DNA of 64,000 bases from Heliocidaris erythrogramma (taxonomy: Eukaryota > Echinodermata > Echinoidea > Camarodonta > Echinometridae). The notes below the pieces were generated by a model. The model was not told the origin of the DNA. It saw only the letters and a program-made list of their open reading frames with translations, and did no database searches. A program made the position numbers and the translations under genes. Shown one piece after another: positions 10,896-47,392 of this stretch. Location of the stretch: the NCBI GenBank assembly GCA_025617745.1, contig CM046858.1, positions 49,365,197-49,429,196 on the forward strand, given 5' to 3'. Numbering within the stretch: position 1 is the stretch's first letter; every line of letters begins with the position of its first letter.

Positions 10896-13149
10896 CAGTG
10901 GCGTATCCAGGGGGGGCGCAACAGGCGCGCGCCCCCCCTATTGGCCGTCGTAAAAAAAAAAAAATAGCAAAAAAAAAAAAAATCCTCATACTAATTGAAA
11001 ATATTGTTCATTAAATAGGCTTCAAAATTGGTCACATATATAGAACTGCCAAGTAGTACGTTTTTAACGTATTAATACGTTTTTTTGGAGTAAAATACGT
11101 CCGTACGTTTTTCTGTGCGAAAATCCGTTTTTTGAAAATTCCGAGTATGGTTGTTCGAACTTACACTACGTACATACCCTACAACTACCTTATCTTGTCT
11201 ATGTGCACTGTTTGTGCTAACATGTACAGTGTATACGAAGCATGGGTGTGAGAACAAACAGTGTACATTGACAAGATAACGTACTGTGCAGTGAATCCAT
11301 GTTATGCATGATGGCAGTGCACGATTGTGCTATCGCGAGATATAGGAAATCACAGCCCCTAATAACCGGCATTTGTCCTCTGAGAACTGATTCTAAATTT
11401 TGCAAATGAGTCCAAATGGAATATCATCGCTATTTTTCATGATTCAGGTGAGAGATAATGTCTAATTTGTTGGTTAATCTGTTGAAATATTCTCTTGAAA
11501 AAATCCCTACTGGAAAGTGAATTCCAGCAGGGATTTTTTCAAGAGACTATGATCAAGGTACAAGGATACAGGTGCCAAGTCTTCCCCAGCACCAGCGGCC
11601 TAGATAATTGGTAGTGTGGTGGGTACAGTGCGTGCATATCGTGAATCGTTCTTCATGACCAGGCTTTTGTGGCTTGTTTTCTACTCTTCCCGCCCCCCCC
11701 CCCCCCCACTCAGTATTATTTAGGGTACGCGTATGCTTGTTCCCTCCCTTTGAAAGCACCCCCCTATCTCAGGGCTGCCAAAATTTCTGAACCCCCTATC
11801 GCGGGCTTTGCGCGGGCTTTCCTGCTTTGGAGACCCCCTTAAATTCAGAACACTGCTCAATGTACCCCCATATCTCAGGACAGACACCAGCCCCCTCCCA
11901 AGTAAGCTGTCATTACAATACCTTGGAAGAGATGGGGGCCAGTGTTTCTACTTTTCAAAATGAAATAATCCTGGCTGAATGAGCTATCAAAACTAGCAGG
12001 AATTTCAGGAATTTGATCCTGGGATTTGATCGATTTTTCAAGATATTTCATACCCCCCCCCCCCCTTTTTTTTTAATTTCTCAGGTGTCGAGAGAGAGAG
12101 AGAGAGAGAAAGAAAAACACCCCCTTTTTAATGAAATCTCCGTGTGAAAGATAAAAAACACCCTCTTTTTTTACAATTCACGGGCCGGATTGTGTCGCCC
12201 AAAAAATATACCCTTTACCGGAGATTTTGGGAACACACATGCGGTCCCTTCGACCTCCGAGTGGGGGGGGGGGGGGGGGGGGGGGGGGCGGGCCGGGCTA
12301 CTCTTTAACTTTATGTTGGGGTGTTTGAATTTAGCTGTGGTTAACTACATACGATCAGGGAATTCCTGGAATGTTATAGAATGAAGATAAAGTAATTTTC
12401 CATGGAAAAAAAATTTAGTTCCTGGTTTTGAGTTTAGATCTTACTAGGCAACTGGGCAAGGTGAATTTGCATGTGGTGTGGTAAAAAGCAGATCAATTTT
12501 CTAAAATATTAAGTTAATCATGTCAATATTTCTTTATAATGTAACTGTAGATTAATGAATTTAGCCCTCTAAAGAACAAGAAAACGTACCAGCTTCAGGG
12601 GGCTTCGCTCCCTGAACCCTCAAAAGAGGCTTTGCCCCTCGACCCCATCAGGGGCCCTGAGCGGGCCCCTGTACCTCCGGCTTGGGTTTTCAGGATTTTT
12701 TTGAGCTGAAGGAAGCAAACATTCAAACCGAGTATGCAGCTCAGCAAAATGGAGCTGCTTCGAGACGAGACGAGTTCAGTGCTGTTGCAAACTGTGCGGG
12801 GCACAATTTTGACCAGTATTTTTTATTTTTTAATGCATTCACATGAAACGACTTTATGCAACTGAAGGCGTTCTTATTAAAGAAATGTACAGTAGTCGCA
12901 TTAGCATTTTTAAGGAAAATAGCGACAAACATATAAAACCGGCAAAATATGTTTTTTCACCTAAAAATATGTTTTTTTCTACCTGAATAATATGTTTTTT
13001 GAAAGTGACAGGTTGGCAGCTCTGCATATAGCACTATTTTGCATCTCAGCCCTTCTTCAGAAGCAAAAATTTTCCAAAGACCCCTCCCCCATGACGGCGA
13101 TCAATAATTCCTGGCGCCCCCCTATTAGGAAATCCTGGATACGCCCCTG
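10896..13149. mobile_element. hAT-like element, CAGTGGCGTATCCAGG ends, containing a nested transposon
   Basis: The left end CAGTGGCGTATCCAGG and the right end CCTGGATACGCCCCTG form inverted repeats 2,254 bp apart. AGCTT is repeated at 10891-10895 and 13150-13154. The ends resemble hAT termini (compare the copy at 53929), but a 5 bp duplication is not the usual 8. Inside are the G/C-tipped element 11689-12297, a short hairpin at 11488-11545 (AAAAAATCCCT paired with AGGGATTTTTT), and no intact transposase. It appears to have landed in a LINE. Confidence 0.7.
11689..12297. mobile_element. G/C-tipped non-autonomous DNA transposon, copy B
   Basis: This copy is nearly identical to copy A, with the ends expanded into poly-C (start) and poly-G (12259-12288). 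The flanks CTACTCTT at 11681-11688 and 12298-12305 are a perfect 8 bp target duplication. It is nested in the hAT-like element. Compared with copy A it lacks a piece near 'ggtgagctctcat'. Confidence 0.85.
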
Positions 13150-13154
13150 AGCTT

Positions 13155-15830
13155 GTTCGGAAAAGCAGCCTGGAAAATATTGCTAAACTTAGAGTAGCCT
13201 TAATTGAAACTGATTGGAGTCAAGTTTTATCTGATGAGAATGTTGAAAGTGCTTTTGATAATTTCTGGGATAAGTTTTTGTTGTTGTACAATGAATGTAT
13301 ACCATTGTGTCAAAGTAGAGGTAAAAATCGTAGGAAAATTCCTAAAATGCCATGGATCACTAACTCACTATTAAGGTCAATTACTTAAAAAAAATATATA
13401 TTATGAATATAAAATATCAGGATCGCAATCTACGTACAGGATGTATGCTGATTATAGAAATACTTTGACTTCTATTCTGCGCACAGCAAAGAAGAAATAT
13501 TATTCTTACCAGTTTCATTCGACTGTGAATAATATTAGAAAGTTATATAGAGACACATGGAAAGTTATTAGAAATGTTTTCAAACCCACTCAGATATACA
13601 TGACATTAGAATCAATGGTGAACTGATTGAAATAAAAGTGTCAATATCGATAAATTTATTGATTCTTTTTGTAATATTGGTCCCAACCTGTCAAGGGCAG
13701 TGCCTCACTGCGAGAAAATGTTTACTGATTATTTACGGGAATAAGTTTATTTTTATTCCCAACAAAAGAAGAACTTTTTAATGTCGTGAATTTCCTTTAA
13801 AAAAGGACAAGTCCAGGATATGATGGTATTTCAAACGATTTGATAAAGAATGTTATACTAGGGATTGTACAACCTCTTGTACATATTTTTAATTTATCAA
13901 TGATTAATGGTATTGTCCCCGTGAATATGAAAATAGCAAAGGTGATACCTATTTTTAAGAAGGGTGACCCCCAATTATTGACTAATTATCGTCCAATTTC
14001 TCTTTTATCAACATTTTCCAAAATTCTTGAAAAACATATATGTCAGGACGGTGAAATTTTTTAATGCGAGTCAGATTTTTTCTAAATTCCAATTTGGTTT
14101 TCGTGAAAAGCACACAACAACTCATGCCATATTACACTTTATTGATAAAATTTCCACCGCATTGGATAACCGCATGCATACAATTGGTATTTTTCTGGAT
14201 TACTACAAGGCATTCGACACTGTTGATCATATTATACAGAAGTTATCTCATTACGGAGTCAGAGGAAAAGCCTTGGACTGGTTCACAAGCTTAGCTAACA
14301 GGAGGCAGTTTGTCTCGCTGAATGATATACAAAGTCAGGATTACAAAATGTTACGTGTGGAGTTCCACAAGGATCACTTCTTGGTCCACTTTTATTTTTT
14401 ATATATATTAATGATTTTCAATATAGCTCTGATGTATTTTCATTTATTTTATTTGCAGATGACTCAAATATTTTTTATCACACAAGAATCCTCGGGTCCT
14501 TTTACAAACAGTTAATATTGAACTAAGTAATATTATAAATTGGATTCATGCAAACAAACTATCATTAAATTTTCAGAAGACCAATTATATGCTTTTTAGT
14601 AATTCTGCTAAAATGTTACCTGGAAATGTTTTGTTTGGGGGAGTTTCAATAAAAGTATAAAAGTATAAATTCTACAAAATTTCTTGGTCTTTATATATTG
14701 ATGACAAACTGAATTGGAAAATTCATGTGGATAACCTTTGTAAGCTCTTATCACGAAATACTGGTGTTATATGCAAACTGAAAACAGTTATTCCAAAAGA
14801 AATATTGTTTATCCTGTATACTATTCGACTTTAATTCTTCCATTATATTAATTATGTTATGTTAGCTGGGGGTAATGCTTCAAAATCGCAAAATGAAAAA
14901 CTATTTTTGATCCAAAAGAGAGATTTAAGAATAATTTGTAATGACATTTTCGTGGTCACACTAATGCTCTCTTTTATCAACATAAAAGTCTAAAAGTGGA
15001 AGATATTTATTTTATGCAGTTAGGGTCTCTAATGTATGATTTTAATGCAGGTGACCTCCCACTAGCACTATATAGCCAAACGTTTTAAGAAAAATAGTGA
15101 AATTCATAGATATGCCACGAGACAGGCTTCAGGATTGCACTTACCCCGTGCAAGGAAACAATTTTACTCTCAACACGCTAGTATATACTGGACCCAGGTT
15201 TCGGAACTCGCTTGATCCAAGCATTAAACATGCTTTGAGTAAATCAGCTTTTTAACGAATTCTTAAGTTACATCTTTTGAAGAATTATTGTGTTGATTCG
15301 TGATGTATTTCAATTATGTTGATGTTAGTAATAAGTCCTGTATGATACATTACAAATGCATATACCTAATTCGTTCAAAAAATGTATTAATGTATTTTAT
15401 TCTTGAAAGCCAGCTGTCTTCTTGTCACGTTTTTTGTCTTGTGTCTGTGTATGTCTTTTGTCGTCAGTGATGTAACCCATTGTTATATCTTTTTATTTTC
15501 CCTCCCCCCCCCATTTCATTCCTATCCTCGTCTTGTGATGTAAAAAAATCTCCCTTGCCCCCATTGTACATATAGTCACCCTTTTTATCCTTTTTTCGTA
15601 TTGTGTATTCCTTGCTACCATTTTTTTGTTTTCTTCTCCTCGTTTGCCTTTCTCAAAATACTGTTATCCTTTGTTATCATTACACATGTACATGTACTCA
15701 GTCATATATTTATGTTTAATATACTTTGTAAAGCCTAGTGTAACTGTTGTTATTTAAACCATTGTTGAAAGAAAGTGTTAATGTTATTGTTGGAAGTGAG
15801 AGACAAACTTGAAACTTGAAACTTGATAAG
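13155..15830 (+). pseudogene. Decayed non-LTR retrotransposon (LINE), reverse transcriptase and C-terminal region
   Basis: Fragments in shifting frames spell a non-LTR reverse transcriptase. At 13840-14040 are KVIPIFKKGD and NYRPISLLSTFSKILEK. At 14090-14290 are FQFGFREKHTTTHA and the motif-A segment FLDYYKAFDTVDH. Near 14370 a frameshifted GVPQG-type block appears, and a LFADDSNIFYHT block with the FADD catalytic pair near 14450. The connection region follows (NYRPIS-type elements end; STKFLGLYID, LPYINYV). It ends in a GAAACTT tandem tail near 15815. Frameshifts and stops make it inactive. The clade looks CR1/jockey-like. Upstream sequence before 10896 probably belongs to the same copy. Confidence 0.85.
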
Positions 15831-16015
15831 TCACGAAATTGCCAACTTGTGTTGTTTGATTGATTACAATTTCAAAAATTCATAACTTCCTTATTTTTAG
15901 TAAACGAAGAAGCTTGACTGGGGAGGAATTTTTTAATTTGTAAACAAATCTTTCGGCATATTACTCCCAGTGTTAAAGATCGTATGCTCGATCTGTAATG
16001 AAAAACACAAGTCAG

Positions 16016-16445
16016 AAAAAATCGGAACCAGCGGGATTCGAACCTGTCATCTACTGCTTGCCGGGCAGCGACTTAAAGGGAGTGACAAGTCGCAATCTAT
16101 GGGCGGTTTTACAGTTGGCTGCTCCTTTCTCTGGATCAAAGTTCAAAGCGACTTCAATTTATCGCGCGCAGCAATAAAAGTTCGCACATTGACCCAAAAT
16201 TTGAGTAAACAAGATCGCGCGTTCTTTATATATTTCAGTATTTGAATCTCATTGGTTGGTTACGTATGTAGGGATTCGAGTTAACGATCACGCGAGGAAT
16301 TCGGCAATAACATTCCTTCGGTAGGGCACGATTGGACCTGATTGTATCCGAATTTCCCCGAGTCAGGCCAACTGGTCAGGTCCATGGATTACGACTTGCC
16401 ACTCCCTTTAACCACCAGGCTATTCTGGTTCACGGCCAAGTCACG
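16016..16445 (-). repeat. tRNA-like SINE sequences arranged as an inverted repeat
   Basis: On the minus strand a box-B consensus GGTTCGAATCCCGC lies at about 16041-16028. The phrase 'taaagggagtgacaagtcg' near 16075 recurs inverted near 16390 ('cgacttgccactcccttta'). This may be two SINE heads in opposite orientation or one foldback; no intact tRNA cloverleaf was found. Confidence 0.5.
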
Positions 16446-16699
16446 ACGAACTAGAATCAAATACCAAGATCCTCTTCTTTCTGACTCATTAATAACTTCC
16501 TTATTTTTCTTATCGGATTTTACTCAAACTTTCACTAGTCTGTTTCTATCATTTTTCTACTTTTACTCAAATCAACTTCATACCATGGTGCACTTTCCCA
16601 GGACAAGGCAGGGTATCATGATTGTAATGTTAGTTGTAACACTTGTATTGTAGGATCCCTCAAAATGGCAACGTGCCTAGATTGACTTGTGGATGATAT

Positions 16700-16785
16700 T
16701 GCTACCTTCAGGTACCGGAGTGTTGGACATTTAGCGACGACGATTATAAATTTGCGACGAAGAAAACTGATCTGTAGACGCCAAG
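16700..16785 (+). promoter_or_regulatory. Probable CDC5L promoter/5' UTR
   Basis: A CpG-containing stretch ('ttagcgacgacg', 'tttgcgacgaag') lies directly before the CDC5L start codon in a context (AAGATGC) acceptable for initiation. No TATA box is in a convincing place. It is assigned by position only. Confidence 0.35.
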
Positions 16786-40653
<23,868 letters not shown>

Positions 40654-41423
40654 AGATAATGAAATAAAAATATCCCACCTTTTCTGGAGATATCTGTAAG
40701 GCAGGTCAATAAAGAGCATGGTCCTGGTCAGATCCCCCCCCCCCGGCCCCCTTCACAAAAGGTGTAATATGAGAATAAACTCCATATTCTTACATTTTGT
40801 AAGGGAAGTCCTACAAAATTGTCATCTTCTATCCTATATGACCAAATCCTTCTGTATGCACTCCACATTATTGCAGATTAAGGTCAGCCATTTGTGGGTT
40901 TCACTTAAAATCTACTTTTGTAGGATTGTTTGATTTTATACATTATTATCCTCAAATAAAATGTGAATTTGAATCATGCTCTGTCAATAAATACAGCAAG
41001 ATGGGTGTTGGAAATTTCCTTTTTAGGTGATATGGGCAATCATTACAAATGCTTTTAATTTGATATTTTTTTTAAATTTTATGTAATCCCTTGCAAGTCT
41101 TAATTTTCAGCATGTTTCTTGGGTTTTTATCCTTAAGTTTAGACCACAGATCATGAAGAACCTCACTCAATACTCTGATCATGCTGTAATTGAAAGATCA
41201 GCATGAATTATTGCAGTTGCTGTACCAGTAGATCATGCTTTTAGCACAAGCTTTAACAGCATTCTGAGTGCCATTGATATGTGTCATTTCCACTTTGACC
41301 CAACATACAAGTAACAGTCAATAAAGACTCAATGTAATTTTCTATGTGCTTGGACAAATCTAACAAGTAATTATTTTAAATTCAAGCCTTGTAGTACTAT
41401 CATTTAGGAAGGAAGCTACGGTT

Positions 41424-41583
41424 CAGTGTAAACTTGCTATAACGAGGACTTTGGGAACACGAAAGTTACCTGGTTATATCAGAGTAAAAAAACCAAAAGA
41501 ACATAAAGACCTGGACCAGCAAACTTGCCTTGTTATATTAGGAATTTCGCTATATCAGAGCTCTTTATAACAAGTTTCCACTG
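41424..41583. mobile_element. MITE, CAGTGTAAACTTGC...AAGTTTCCACTG
   Basis: The ends are inverse copies. The interior has 'ctataacgagga' and 'tctttataacaag', as in the copy at 358-501. TA follows the right end only. It lies downstream of the CDC5L stop. Confidence 0.6.
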
Positions 41584-42429
41584 TATATCATTCGACTGGA
41601 TTATACAATAATGTATTTTGCGGATTGTGCATACATGTATACAAAGTACAATTTTTGTCCATAGATGTTGCATCTTGTATGTTTTATACATGCCATATTT
41701 TGTTGTCCATTTTCTTGCTCTGATGAAAACAGAAGAAGAGGAATTGTAAGAAATATTGCTATAAACATCGGAAGTTCTGTAATAAAAGCAGTGGAAGTTT
41801 GTACAAGTATAGTCTGAGAAGGGTAAATGATATGGGTATGCCGATTGTACATAAACTATTGAGAGCAGTTATGTGCAGAAATAAAATTTTGCTGACTTCA
41901 ATTGCAAGATTGTAAATAAAATGTGAATTCCATTTGTACTTAGCATTCATTTCCCTCTTTGATTATTTTATTCAACACGTATAGTTATACAGTGTGAGTT
42001 GATAAAAAGGAAACCAATATTCAAGCCCCAATATCATAAAAAACCAAGTGAAATTGCTGAAATTTAGTAAAATGGTATGATAGTTGATAATGTCTCCTTT
42101 AATTTGATAGGCTGCTCAGCAAAATGCAATCATGGAGCACTGAGCACTGGCCATTTTCCGGAAGCACGTCAGAATCGTCTTCGCCTAAGTTTGGGCGAAA
42201 TGGTGTTCAGCATTCACTTTCATTATTTGTGAGTGCATTCATCTGGAATGGAGATCATTCAGCCAACCTTGGGTCGACTGTTCATTTCATTCAAAACTTG
42301 GGCAGAGGCAAATTTGACATGCATCAGAAGAAAATGTTACTGTTCAGCTGTCCATAGTCAGATTTTATTGATCAAGGTGTCAAATTATCGGAAACATGAA
42401 AGGCTACAATGTGAGCATGTTTGATTAAA

Positions 42430-42805
42430 GAGAAGGTTGAGTTCTGGGAAAGGTGAAAAATAATTAGTTAGCTTTCTCATTCTCTTTATGTCAGTTTGGA
42501 AGATTATCATAGTAGAAATGTCCCCTGAAAAGGATTGCTCTTCAAATGCCCTCACATTCCAAATATAACAAGAAACAGCTAAAAGTGTTTGGGCCGAACA
42601 GGTGTGTGTGTAGTCCCATATACACATTTCTGTGTGCAGTGCATGTGACTCTCAACAGGATCGAGTCAATTTCTTGTCATTTTGGTGATTCCAAAACCTT
42701 ACAGCATACACCAATTCTTATGTGCTATATAACCAACCTTTCCCAATTGCTATGAGACAGTTTATTTCACAAGTAATCCCCTGACGAGAACTCAACTTTA
42801 CCTTT
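42430..42805 (+). repeat. Dispersed repeat related to 47395-47607
   Basis: 'gagttctgggaaaggtgaaa', 'aaatgtcccctgaaaaggat' and 'catttctgtgtgcagt' occur in the same order at both sites. The ORFs called here are not conserved between copies. Class unknown. Confidence 0.6.
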
Positions 42806-43640
42806 AAATCTATATGTACGCATGATTGCAATGACATTTAGGGTTAAATCTGGGTTTCCTTCTTATCAACTCACACTAACACACACACACATACTTGTTT
42901 CCATCGGAAAACAAGGACTGTGTGTCAACATTACTCAACCGTGGACTTATTCATAATTAACTATTTAGTTATTTTTCAATTGTTTTTGAAGAGAATCTTG
43001 GAAGACTAAATAAAAATAAATCCCGTTCAATTTCCGGGCGTACCCGTCTGTTGGATAGAGTGCGTAAGCCAAAAAAAAATAATTTACACACGAAAAATTT
43101 CACTACAGCCCAAATGTGGACTCTGCTCATTTATGCTCATAAGGTCAACAGCGTAGTTAGAAGCTAAAAATAAAGCCAACAAAACTGTAAATCAAAACGA
43201 GGACGGTCCTCGGTCACGTGTGTGTCCTTGGTTCGAAGGTGTGTTTTCATATTAGTGTCCCACGGATGCCGGTGAACACCAACGCATACACACACTCACA
43301 CAGAGGATACATGGGATTGAAAGAGACACAGACATAAACAGGTAGAGAGAGATAACAAGGGAAAGTGGTATTAAATGTGTAAAAGGTCATGGGTCGTAAA
43401 AAGGAAGTGAAAGAGAGTAGAGACATCCCGAAAAGATGAAAGAGAGAAGAAAGAATGATGGAGAAAGTTTGGGAAGTTTAGTGAATAGTTAAAAACTGAT
43501 CTAATTCATGAAGTTGCAGAACCTACTACAGCGTACCGATATTTATGAAAGATTTATTATTGTAAACCCCTCCTTTTGAAAAGGTTTTGGGTCGACTACT
43601 TATAAAGTGTTGATTAATGTACTTAATGTACACTGTACTT
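42806..43640. other. Intergenic: no gene recognised
   Basis: The interval has a short CA run near 42880, A/G-rich text and no coding signal. Plus-strand TTTATT motifs at about 43545 and 43682 would be AATAAA signals for the minus-strand gene SYF2, suggesting its 3' UTR may reach here. Confidence 0.35.
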
Positions 43641-43853
43641 CAATTGAGATCCAAAAACAAAGAATACAATTCATATATAGGATTTATTGATATTTGTACA
43701 AATGACATATACATACAACTAATAACATAAGAAAAAATGGAAAAAAATTGTGATAACACTGTACAAAATATTTCCTCAAAGTTAATTTTTTTTTCTTTGT
43801 AGTAAGTTATAGCACTGTTCATGCCACTAAATACAATCAAATGAATTGCGGTA

Positions 43854-43990
43854 CAGTCGAACCTTGTTATAAAGTCCGGTCCCACTTCTTTGTATTCTAC
43901 TGTGTTTTAGCCCTGATATCACAAGGTTTCAGTGTAACAAGGAAATTTCCTTGGCCCAAGGAGATTGTTATAACGAGGTTGCAAAATACT
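43854..43990. mobile_element. Decayed TA-MITE, TACAGTCGAACCTTGTTATAA
   Basis: The left end matches the CAGTC/GAAACCT family. 'ggagattgttataacgagg' marks an eroded right portion. Confidence 0.5.
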
Positions 43991-44844
43991 AATATTTCTT
44001 ATGTGAGATGCGAGAATGAACTTTCCAGAGCCCACATCATTATCTCTGTTATCCAGAAACTATATATCCCAGCTCCCCGAGATCCTCTCCTTATATTTTC
44101 ACCCCCTCTTTCAGAAGTTAAGATTTCATTTGTTTCCTTTGTCTTAAAGGTCAGAGGGGTGTTAATTCCATGTAAATGAGTTAATGTCCTTGTGGCCCTC
44201 TGCAGACAAGCCCAGATATTTCATTACAACAGGAATATAATGAAATAGAAAACAATTTTCAAAAATACTAAAAAAACAATTCGTTAGGTCACTTAAAAAG
44301 AATAAATAACCGTTTTTTAAATTAAATTAGGATGGCCGTTTCCTTTTCTTCAATAATATTTAGAGTCCTCTTTTCCAACATAAAATTACAAAACCGACCT
44401 GACTGTTCCTCTATACAATGTAAAAATTCTGCTGTCAACTTGCATCACACCTATTCTTTTAACCCCTCTTAGATAACGGCAGACTAATGTCTTGGGTAAT
44501 TCATTAAAAAAAATCCTGTACATATCATATTCTAAACTCATGGCACAGTTTTTCTAATACATCTTCCTGGATCTCTATGATTAGTTCTCTACGACCTGCT
44601 ACACACTCTCACATATATACCTAGCCTGCTGAGAGAGAGAAGGGTGTTTATGTAAATATTACGACTAGGCACACTTCCGGCTCTCAGCGAACAATATTCA
44701 TGGACTCTGTTTATATGCCAAATTGCCACGCTGTACATACATTCTCATTTTCCCATTAACTTTGGAACGAAGTCCTACTGCAGTTTTACATCGTCATAAA
44801 ATTCTATTAAACAAACTGCTGTACCGCTTCATGGACTCTAGGGT

Positions 44845-45060
44845 CCTGTCTTGGGAGTTCCATGACATTTGTTCCTGTGACAATTGCTCCGGTCTAACTT
44901 TGCCATGTTAATCCTAAACCTAACCCTAACCATAAACCCTAACCCTAATTCTAATCTACACATCACGATCTTGACCTTAACCTTTGACCTTTCGAGATAT
45001 GGACGGTGCAGCAAATGTCGCAGGAGCAAAGGTCGTGTCACCGTCTTGGGAGTTGTAATG
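44845..45060 (+). repeat. Telomere-like CCCTAA block inside a weak inverted repeat
   Basis: 44912-44950 reads as degenerate (CCCTAA) units such as 'taaccctaaccataaaccct'. Outside it, 'gacatttgttcctgtgacaa' and 'agcaaatgtcgcaggagcaa' are roughly inverse. 'tcttgggagtt' occurs on both sides. Confidence 0.6.
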
Positions 45061-45194
45061 ATAGGAATCGATCAGCAATCCTATCACTGACTCCTACCAA
45101 ACAACTATTTAAAAGACAAGCCCAAGGTTTCATTTCTCTTCATCATCATGGAAATATGCACCTTGTATCACAAGTCTATTACGGTACACACAAT

Positions 45195-45505
45195 GGCCCG
45201 TATTCTGAACTCCGGTTTAACTTAAAACCATGGTTTAAATCTGGTTTAAGTATGGGTAGCCAAAAATGTCAAAAATTTGTTCACACTGTATGTTCCTTAT
45301 GGTTACTGGATTCTGGTCTCATGCTTTAATGGTCAAGAAAACTATTGTACTTGTCATTCCCAGACATTTTTTAAAAGATTGAGTACCAAAACTGCTGATA
45401 AATTGAATATCTACTGTTAGAGATTTGTGTCACATTTGGCTGCCCATAGTTAAACCACACATTTATACCATGGTTTAAGTTAAACCAGAGTTCAGAATAC
45501 GGGCC
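45195..45505. mobile_element. 311 bp MITE, GGCCCGTATTCTGAACTC ends, AAT target duplication
   Basis: Long inverted ends (GGCCCGTATTCTGAACTC / GAGTTCAGAATACGGGCC) continue into 'ggtttaacttaaaaccatgg'. AAT flanks both sides (45192-45194 and 45506-45508). A 3 bp duplication fits PIF/Harbinger-type elements. It lies in the CDC5L-SYF2 intergenic region. Confidence 0.8.
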
Positions 45506-45672
45506 AATGTTGCACTATCAAAAGCCTTTTAACAATCATCAAGGTCTCCTGCATATCCTTGAGTTGCCATCACAGCCTTTCGTCTTCAAGTATAAGTCTC
45601 TCTAAATATTACTGTGGGCTCAGCTAGCATTAAAGGTCTCTTCTTTTCGAAAGTCCACTGTTTTTCTTGAGT

Positions 45673-47352
45673 CTAGACAGCAGTTCCCCTCTCCAGATTC
45701 TGTTTGATCTCGGCAGTGTATTTGCCATAGAAGCGCTCAATCTTCTTGTTGAATCTCATGTTACGTTCGTTGATGTAATCAACGTCATCCTCTTCATTGA
45801 AGGCTCTTCTCCTGCTGTACTTCTCTCTCTTTTCAATCCTGTGGCAAAAAAATACAATATAGAGAAATAAGTTTGATTTAGATTAACAACATAAATGATA
45901 TTCATAATGATCGCCAGGCAGTAAGCTTCACATGGAAAGTGTAAAATTTTTTTTTTTTTTCGTCTTCTGTTTTTCTTTAACTGTTTTTCTAACCCTGTAT
46001 TCTAAACGGCCAGTATCAAGGCATGTAAACAATTTCTTTGAGATGTATTTTGGTTTCAAATTATTCATAATCTGTGGAAAACATTCAGAAAATTTTAAGG
46101 AAATTTGTTACTAACGATTACCAAAATATCCAATGCAAAAATGTAACATTATTTTAAAAAAAAAAATCCCTGAAAAAAAAGTGAAACAATTATGATAACG
46201 GCATTAAAGATAATTGTAATCCTAAATTACAACACATCTTCATTACAAATACATTCTCCATTTTCTTCCTTAATCATTCTATTGCTCTTTCTCTTTCTAT
46301 CATTATCTTTTCCCTTCTCTCTTATCATAATAACTTTCCTCTGTGTTTCTTCTTCTCCTGTGTCTCTTTTTGTTTATCTTTTGTTCAGTTTCTTCCCTTT
46401 TCTTCTCTCTTTTTTTTTAAAACTCCCTTACAAAAGAGCAAGTGATACAAATATATCTGCAGGGATTCTGAAAGACTCACTGTTTCTCCAGATCTTCGAC
46501 CATCCTGTTGATGCCTTCCTCTGTGTCTTTGAACTCCACCTGACTGAGAGTGTCTTGATCAGGGTAGATATCATCACCTAGCTTCTCCTTCTGTCTCTCG
46601 TACCCATCAAGGTCTGGCTTCATCTGCTTGGTCAGTCGCTGGTACTGGCGGAAGGTGGCTTGCTCGTAGTCTGGTGGGAAAGAAAATCATTGATAAAGCA
46701 TCATAGAACGACATGCCTGCCAAACTTTTTGCATCAAACAGTTAGGAATACATCAGTACAGTGTATATAAGCCTGATCAGTTAGTCATGGACGGATATTT
46801 GACAAATTTTGAAGGTTTGAAGACCTGTAGAAAACAAGTATTTAATTAAAGAGAGCTATGTTATGTTTCATTGGGTACTGCATCGCTGCAGGGGTTGAAA
46901 TTTGATAAAATTTAGTTGCCATAGTGGCCTACTAAACTTATAATCCATAAAATATTCAATGTCATGGACGGACAAAATGCCTACAATTAACCAATCCAGC
47001 TCATATAACATTCTTTTGCACAGAAGTTTTCAGAAAAGATAAGAATGATTCACATTAGTTTGAAGGCCAGAAATATTATTCCTCCAAATCAGGAATGGTT
47101 GGCAGCTATTGAAGGTTACACCCTTCATGCATTGAAAATGATACAGAGAAATACCAGTGATATTCAAATTGTAAATAGGTGCAGAAAGATGAAAGAGACA
47201 GATTCAGATGCAGAAAACACAGATGGAAAGGCAGATATTGACATGAAAAGGCACAGGGGGTCAGAGAGTGAGTGAGAGAGAGAGAGAGAGAGTGAGTAAG
47301 AGAGTGAGTGAGAGAGAGAGTAAGAGAGTGAGTGAGAGAGAGTAAGAGAGTG

Positions 47353-47392
<40 letters not shown>

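Noticed and set aside
16020..16070. Functional tRNA gene
   Set aside because: A box-B sequence is present, but no full cloverleaf or acceptor stem pairing could be built; SINE origin fits better.
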